10,341 nucleotides of DNA from Propionibacteriaceae bacterium. Lineage in GTDB: Bacteria > Actinomycetota > Actinomycetes > Propionibacteriales > Propionibacteriaceae. Below the pieces are notes generated by a model that was not told the origin of the DNA, did not search any database, and saw only the letters and a list, made by a program, of their open reading frames with translations. The stretch is from contig JAGXHS010000011.1 of NCBI GenBank assembly GCA_024636075.1, positions 1-10,341 on the forward strand. The letters are read 5' to 3'. Both the position numbers and the translations under genes were made by a program. Shown here one piece after another: positions 6,742 through 10,341 of the stretch (the stretch's first letter is position 1; every line of letters begins with the position of its first letter).

Positions 6742-8634
6742 TTGTCCCCCAGCCCGCATCGCATGCAGCGCCTGAGCAACACTCTGTCACGGCTGCTGCC
6801 GTCACGAGCGGAGCCGCTGACCGTCCGCAGGGTTGGTCGGGCGATTCGTCGTCGGACGAACCGGCTGGAAAGCACACTCCGTGCAAGGTTGTATCCCACC
6901 ACCGTGTGGCTGCCGAAACCTGCTGTAGCGACCGGCCCAGTGGCGAGACCAGACCTTCGGGTCGGGGTCATCCTGGACGAGTTCTCTGAGCTCGCTTTCA
7001 CCTACGAGTGGAGCCAGTTCCGTCTGAGTCCGGACAATTGGCGCCAGGAGATGGCTGACCACAAACCAAGTCTGGTCTTCGTCGAGTCTGCTTGGCGCGG
7101 CAACGGTGGCGATTGGCAGGGCGCCATGACGGGGGCAGGGGCTCGCGCCGACGCTTTGCGCGAACTGTTGGCCAACTGTCATCAGGCCAAGATCCCGACA
7201 GTCTTCTGGAACAAGGAAGATCCGCCGAACTACGCCCGTTTCATAGAGACCGCCCGACTTTTCGATCATGTCTTCACCGTGGATGCCGACATGATTCCCA
7301 CCTATATAAAAGCCCTGGGTCACGACCGGGTCGACGTTCTGCCGTTCGCCGCCCAACCGCGGATCCACAACCCGATCCGGCACGGTCAGGAATCGGTCGA
7401 GCGTCCGCACGATGTCGCCTTCGCCGGCACCTACTTCGCCGAGAAGCATCCTGAGCGGCGCCAACAGATGGATCTCCTGCTTGGTGCTGCGGCCCCTCAT
7501 GGGCTGCACATCTTTTCGCGTATGCAAACCCAGGATTCTCGGTATCGCTTTCCTGCCAAGTACAGCCATCTCATCAAAGGTTCGCTCGGGTACCGCCAGA
7601 TGGTGGCGGCATACTCCGCGTACAAAGTGTTCCTGAACGTCAACTCCGTCGTGGATTCCCCGACAATGTGTCCGCGGCGATTGTTCGAACTCTCGGCAGC
7701 CCAGACTGCCGTGGTCAGCACCCCTGCTGCCTCCATCGAACGATTCTTCGGCAAGGACATCACCGTCGTCGACAATCAGCAGGATGCCGACGAGCAACTC
7801 GGAAACCTCATCATGCACAAGGAACTACGCGACCGTCAGGTCTTGAGGGCGCACAGAACGGTGCATGACCAACATCTCTACCGTCATCGTGTCGACAAGA
7901 TCCTGGACACCGTCGGGCTGCCACGATCACCCTTCGACGACTCCGTCTCGGCCATCGTGCCAACCATGCGCCCACAGCAACTGGAAAATGTGTGGGAGTT
8001 TCTTCATCGTCAGAGTCATCCCCGACTCGAACTGGTCCTCGTCTCGCACGGGTTCTCCCCCAGTGACAAACTCGTGGCCGAGCTCCAGGCTCGTTGGCCC
8101 CTGCGGACCGTCACTCTGCGCGAAGCCGACCCGGACGCGCTACTCGGTGACCTGATGAATCTGGGAGTCGAAGCAGCAAGCGGTCGCTACGTCGCGAAGA
8201 TGGACGACGACAACTACTACGCCGAACACTATCTGTCTGATCTCATCCGCGCTTTCAGCTGGACGGATGCCCAGGTCGTCGGGAAGTGGGCCCACTACGT
8301 ACACATCGGCGACGACACAGGGCCGACTCTGCTGCGTTTCGCCGCGGCCGAGCACCGTTTCGTCAGGCTCGTCCAAGGAGGGACGATCGTCACACCTCGC
8401 GAGGTCGCGAGGGAGTCGCGCTTCGAGTCCCTGCCACGCAAGGTGGACACCACATTCCTCGACAAGATACGTACGGCAGGCGGGCGGGTCTACTCCAGTG
8501 ACCGGTTCAACTTCGTGAGCAACCGCTCCACCGACGCTGCGGGACACACCTGGGGAGTGTCCACATCACATCTGCTCGCACATTCCTCCACACTGGAGTT
8601 CTATGGATCGGCCGTGGCATGTGCCACCAACTAA
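6742..8634 (+). CDS. Two-domain glycosyltransferase: CgeB-like GT-B plus family-2 GT-A
   Basis: A bifunctional-looking glycosyltransferase, probably assembling the wall polymer in the cytoplasm. I chose the TTG at 6742 (630 residues) because GAGGAG lies 5 nt upstream and because an earlier in-frame ATG at 6532 would run through the divergent gene. Residues about 1-70 are basic and not assigned. Residues about 73-385 resemble the CgeB / Glyco_trans_1_2 family: RVGVILDEF, PTVFWNKEDPPNY, FDHVFTVDADMIP, DVLPFAAQP, DVAFAGTYFAEKHPERR and CPRRLFELSAAQTAVVSTPA. From about 401 a family-2 GT-A domain begins with VSAIVPTMRP and continues to GRYVAKMDDDNYYAEHY, where Asp488-490 supply the metal-binding DxD. 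The later 'KVDTTFLDKIRTAGGRVYSSDRFNFV' part fits the acceptor side of such domains, given here only as a motif. It is followed after 39 nt by wecB, so the two are probably co-transcribed. Whether both domains are active and what they transfer cannot be read. Confidence 0.88.
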   Translation: MSPSPHRMQRLSNTLSRLLPSRAEPLTVRRVGRAIRRRTNRLESTLRARLYPTTVWLPKPAVATGPVARPDLRVGVILDEFSELAFTYEWSQFRLSPDNWRQEMADHKPSLVFVESAWRGNGGDWQGAMTGAGARADALRELLANCHQAKIPTVFWNKEDPPNYARFIETARLFDHVFTVDADMIPTYIKALGHDRVDVLPFAAQPRIHNPIRHGQESVERPHDVAFAGTYFAEKHPERRQQMDLLLGAAAPHGLHIFSRMQTQDSRYRFPAKYSHLIKGSLGYRQMVAAYSAYKVFLNVNSVVDSPTMCPRRLFELSAAQTAVVSTPAASIERFFGKDITVVDNQQDADEQLGNLIMHKELRDRQVLRAHRTVHDQHLYRHRVDKILDTVGLPRSPFDDSVSAIVPTMRPQQLENVWEFLHRQSHPRLELVLVSHGFSPSDKLVAELQARWPLRTVTLREADPDALLGDLMNLGVEAASGRYVAKMDDDNYYAEHYLSDLIRAFSWTDAQVVGKWAHYVHIGDDTGPTLLRFAAAEHRFVRLVQGGTIVTPREVARESRFESLPRKVDTTFLDKIRTAGGRVYSSDRFNFVSNRSTDAAGHTWGVSTSHLLAHSSTLEFYGSAVACATN

Positions 8635-8659
8635 CTGCTCTGGCCAGCGCACCCGACTC

Positions 8660-8666
8660 GGAAGGA
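8660..8666 (+). promoter_or_regulatory. Ribosome binding site that decides the GTG start of wecB
   Basis: GGAAGGA lies 7 nt before the GTG at 8674. The next in-frame ATG (8686, residue 5) would be spaced too far from it, and the GTG gives the usual short N-terminus before the first beta strand. Confidence 0.75.
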
Positions 8667-8673
8667 CCTGTCA

Positions 8674-9822
8674 GTGAAGAAAGTCATGATCATCTACGGC
8701 ACTCGCCCCGAAGCGGTGAAGGTGGCGCCCCTGATCAAGGCGTTGCAGTCATCTGAGGTTCTGGAACCAGTCGTCGTCAGCACCGGTCAGCACCGGGAGA
8801 TGCTTGACCAGGTCAACGCATGGTTCGGAATCACGCCTGATCTGGATCTCAAGGTGTTCCAACACGGTGCCACCTTGTCGGAATTGTCCGCCCGGATCCT
8901 CACCGGACTGCCACCTATCCTGGATGAGGTCCGTCCTGATGCGGTTGTCGTCCAAGGAGACACCACAACCGTGGCCATCGCGGCCATCGCCTGCTTCTAC
9001 CACGGCATCCCGGTAGTACATCTGGAGGCCGGCCTACGATCCGGGAACATTCATTCACCGTTCCCCGAGGAAGCCAATCGCAAGCTCGCCGGGCAAGTTG
9101 CCGCCCTTCACCTCGCCCCCACCACCACATCGCGCGACAATCTGCTGCGCGAGGCAGTGGATCCGGCATCCATCGCAGTGGTCGGCAACACCGTGATCGA
9201 CGCACTCCACTGGACGGCTCAGCAGGAAGTCGCGTTCAGCGATGATCGAATCGCTCACTTGGCGGAGCAGGAAGGCGATGTCGTCCTGCTCACGTCACAC
9301 CGGCGGGAGAATCTGGGCGATCCGATGCGCCGCATCGGGCAGGCCATCGCTCAACTGGCCGATGAGCGTCCCGGAACGTCCTTCGTGTTCCCGGTGCACA
9401 AGAATCCGAAGATTCGAGCCGAGATCCTGCCGATACTCCATCCCTACCCGAATGTGATTGTCTGCGAGCCGCTCGACTATGCGGAGTTCGTGCATGTCCA
9501 AAAGCTCGCAAAGGTGATCCTCACCGACTCCGGAGGTGTGCAGGAAGAGGCCCCGAGTCTGGGCAAGCCGGTTCTGGTGCTTCGGGAGAACACTGAGCGC
9601 CCTGAAGCTGTTGATGCCGGCACCGTACGGCTCATCGGAACCGACACCACCGCCATCGTCGAAGCGACCAGCAAGCTGTTGGACGATCCCGAAGCTCATC
9701 GCCGCATGAGTCAAGCGGTGAATCCTTATGGTGATGGTCGCGCGGCCGAAAGATCGGTCGCGGCCATCGCTGAACTGCTGGGTGTCGGCGCACGACTGCC
9801 CGAGTTCGTTCCTCACCATTGA
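8674..9822 (+). CDS. wecB: UDP-N-acetylglucosamine 2-epimerase (non-hydrolysing)
   Basis: Cytoplasmic enzyme that interconverts UDP-GlcNAc and UDP-ManNAc, providing ManNAc for wall teichoic acid linkage units or, after oxidation, ManNAcA. The 382 residues match the usual family length. Visible signatures are GTRPEAVKVAPL (9-20), TGQHREMLDQ (37-46), VQGDTTT (93-99), HLEAGLRSGNIHSPFPEEANR split here as HLEAGLRSG (116-124) and PFPEEANR (129-136), TSHRRENLG (207-215), and DSGGVQEEAPSLGKPVLVLR (285-304) followed by ENTERPEAVDAGT. Asp96, Glu118, Glu132/133 and His209 correspond to the catalytic residues known from E. coli WecB. The homologous gene is called mnaA in Gram-positives. It follows the two-domain glycosyltransferase gene by 39 nt, and it ends tail to tail with wecC. 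Identification is secure. Confidence 0.97.
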   Translation: MKKVMIIYGTRPEAVKVAPLIKALQSSEVLEPVVVSTGQHREMLDQVNAWFGITPDLDLKVFQHGATLSELSARILTGLPPILDEVRPDAVVVQGDTTTVAIAAIACFYHGIPVVHLEAGLRSGNIHSPFPEEANRKLAGQVAALHLAPTTTSRDNLLREAVDPASIAVVGNTVIDALHWTAQQEVAFSDDRIAHLAEQEGDVVLLTSHRRENLGDPMRRIGQAIAQLADERPGTSFVFPVHKNPKIRAEILPILHPYPNVIVCEPLDYAEFVHVQKLAKVILTDSGGVQEEAPSLGKPVLVLRENTERPEAVDAGTVRLIGTDTTAIVEATSKLLDDPEAHRRMSQAVNPYGDGRAAERSVAAIAELLGVGARLPEFVPHH

Positions 9823-9829
9823 TCGGAAG

Positions 9830-9863
9830 GGCTGTGCCCGGTGCAGAGCGGCCGGGTACAGCC
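9830..9863. terminator. Bidirectional hairpin terminator between wecB and wecC
   Basis: GGCTGTGCCCGG (9830-9841) pairs with CCGGGTACAGCC (9852-9863), a 12-bp stem with a single G-T pair and a 10-nt loop. It fills most of the 49-nt gap between the two convergent stop codons. There is no T-run on either side, as is common for actinobacterial hairpin terminators, so the terminator role is inferred from position and stem strength. Confidence 0.7.
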
Positions 9864-9871
9864 ACACTCCT

Positions 9872-10341
9872 TCAGCGGCGCAACAAGCCTCGGGTGTCCA
9901 CCACCTTCTTGGTGGCCACGATCTCGGGATCCAAGGACTTGAATGCTTGGTGGTCCACCAGCACGACGAGCACATCTGCCGTCTCCATGGCTTCATCCAC
10001 GCTGGCCAGCTTGATGTTGTCCAAGCTTGCCAGTTGGGCAGGCAGTTCACGGATGTGGGGCTCGACCGCAAGCACCTGCGCCGAGGGTAGCTCGGCTGCC
10101 AAGTCCTTCGTGATGGCGACCGCCGGCGATTCCCGCAAGTCATCGATGTTGGCCTTGAACGCCAGACCCAGGCAGGCGACGACTGGCAAGTCGAGATCGG
10201 CACAGGCTTCCTTGACCAGATCGATGACGTGGCGTGGTTTGCTGTCATTGACCTCGCGCGCGGTTCGAATGATTCGGGCCTCTTCAGGAACCGCGGAGAC
10301 GATGAACCACGGATCCACGGCAATGCAGTGCCCGCCCACTC
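9872..10341 (-). CDS. wecC: UDP-N-acetyl-D-mannosamine dehydrogenase (WecC), 5' partial
   Basis: NAD-dependent enzyme that oxidises UDP-ManNAc twice to UDP-ManNAcA, using the product of WecB. The gene starts beyond the right edge; only about the last 156 codons are present. The visible part opens with VGGHCIAVDPWFIV, which contains the catalytic Cys (codon 10325-10327). The HCIAVDPWF form points to UDP-ManNAc dehydrogenases rather than UDP-glucose dehydrogenases, whose motif is typically GGxCxPKD. The C-terminal UDP-binding domain follows, with GLAFKANIDDLRESPA and the closing VVDTRGLL, so the C-terminus is intact. The GTG codon at 10337-10339 is internal (Val), not a start. The gene points toward wecB with a hairpin between them. 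Confidence 0.95.
   Translation of the reverse strand, partial: VGGHCIAVDPWFIVSAVPEEARIIRTAREVNDSKPRHVIDLVKEACADLDLPVVACLGLAFKANIDDLRESPAVAITKDLAAELPSAQVLAVEPHIRELPAQLASLDNIKLASVDEAMETADVLVVLVDHQAFKSLDPEIVATKKVVDTRGLLRR

Noticed and set aside
6532..7001. Both divergent glycosyltransferase frames stay open through this region, giving a possible 470-bp antisense gene overlap.
   Set aside because: The extra sequence on each side shows no domain similarity and simply mirrors the codon pattern of the opposite gene. A well-spaced GAGGAG supports the TTG start at 6742, and the leftward gene has ATGs at 6641-6692, so ordinary divergent genes explain it.
6802..7818. 338-codon minus-strand ORF opposite the two-domain glycosyltransferase.
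   Set aside because: It lies entirely antisense to a gene with clear domains and has no recognisable motif; such shadows are common in G+C-rich coding DNA.
9295..10323. 342-codon minus-strand ORF crossing wecB and wecC.
   Set aside because: It runs antisense to the end of wecB and out of frame through wecC, both of which have catalytic motifs in their own frames.
1..10341. CRISPR arrays, tRNA or rRNA genes, insertion sequences and phage genes.
   Set aside because: I saw no spaced direct repeats, RNA-gene signatures, transposase or integrase motifs; nearly all of the sequence is accounted for by the seven envelope genes.

Overview
The window carries a cell-envelope glycopolymer (teichuronic-acid-like or other anionic wall polysaccharide) synthesis and export locus. 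It most likely comes from a Gram-positive actinobacterium: G+C is roughly 60% by eye, start codons include TTG and GTG, long antisense ORFs shadow the real genes, and the TagG/TagH-type ABC exporter and OafA-type acyltransferase have actinobacterial character. I cannot name the genus; a propionibacterial or related lineage is only a guess. Coding density is very high and the longest non-coding stretch is about 100 nt.

Layout. (1) Positions 2-1255, plus strand: the 3' part of an acyltransferase-3/SGNH membrane O-acetyltransferase, cut by the left edge. (2) Positions 1261-6641, minus strand: a compact three-gene operon transcribed leftwards, consisting of a GT4-type glycosyltransferase with a helical N-terminal extension, an ABC-2 permease (TagG/Wzm type) and an unusually long ABC ATPase (TagH/Wzt type). 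The ATPase carries about 640 extra residues that look like a degenerate FkbH module (dead HAD domain plus GNAT domain), an SGNH-like region and a beta-rich tail. (3) Positions 6742-9822, plus strand, divergent from (2): a two-domain glycosyltransferase (CgeB-like GT-B plus family-2 GT-A) followed by the UDP-GlcNAc 2-epimerase WecB/MnaA. (4) Positions 9872-10341, minus strand, convergent with (3): the 3' part of a UDP-ManNAc dehydrogenase (WecC), cut by the right edge.

How it works together (inference): WecB converts UDP-GlcNAc to UDP-ManNAc and WecC oxidises it to UDP-ManNAcA. The two glycosyltransferase genes build a polymer on the cytoplasmic face, the ABC-2 transporter exports it, and the acyltransferase may O-acetylate it or another envelope glycan outside the cell. 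The most notable points are the ABC-ATPase/FkbH-like fusion and a perfect 17-bp inverted repeat placed in the linker between the ATPase and the fused module.
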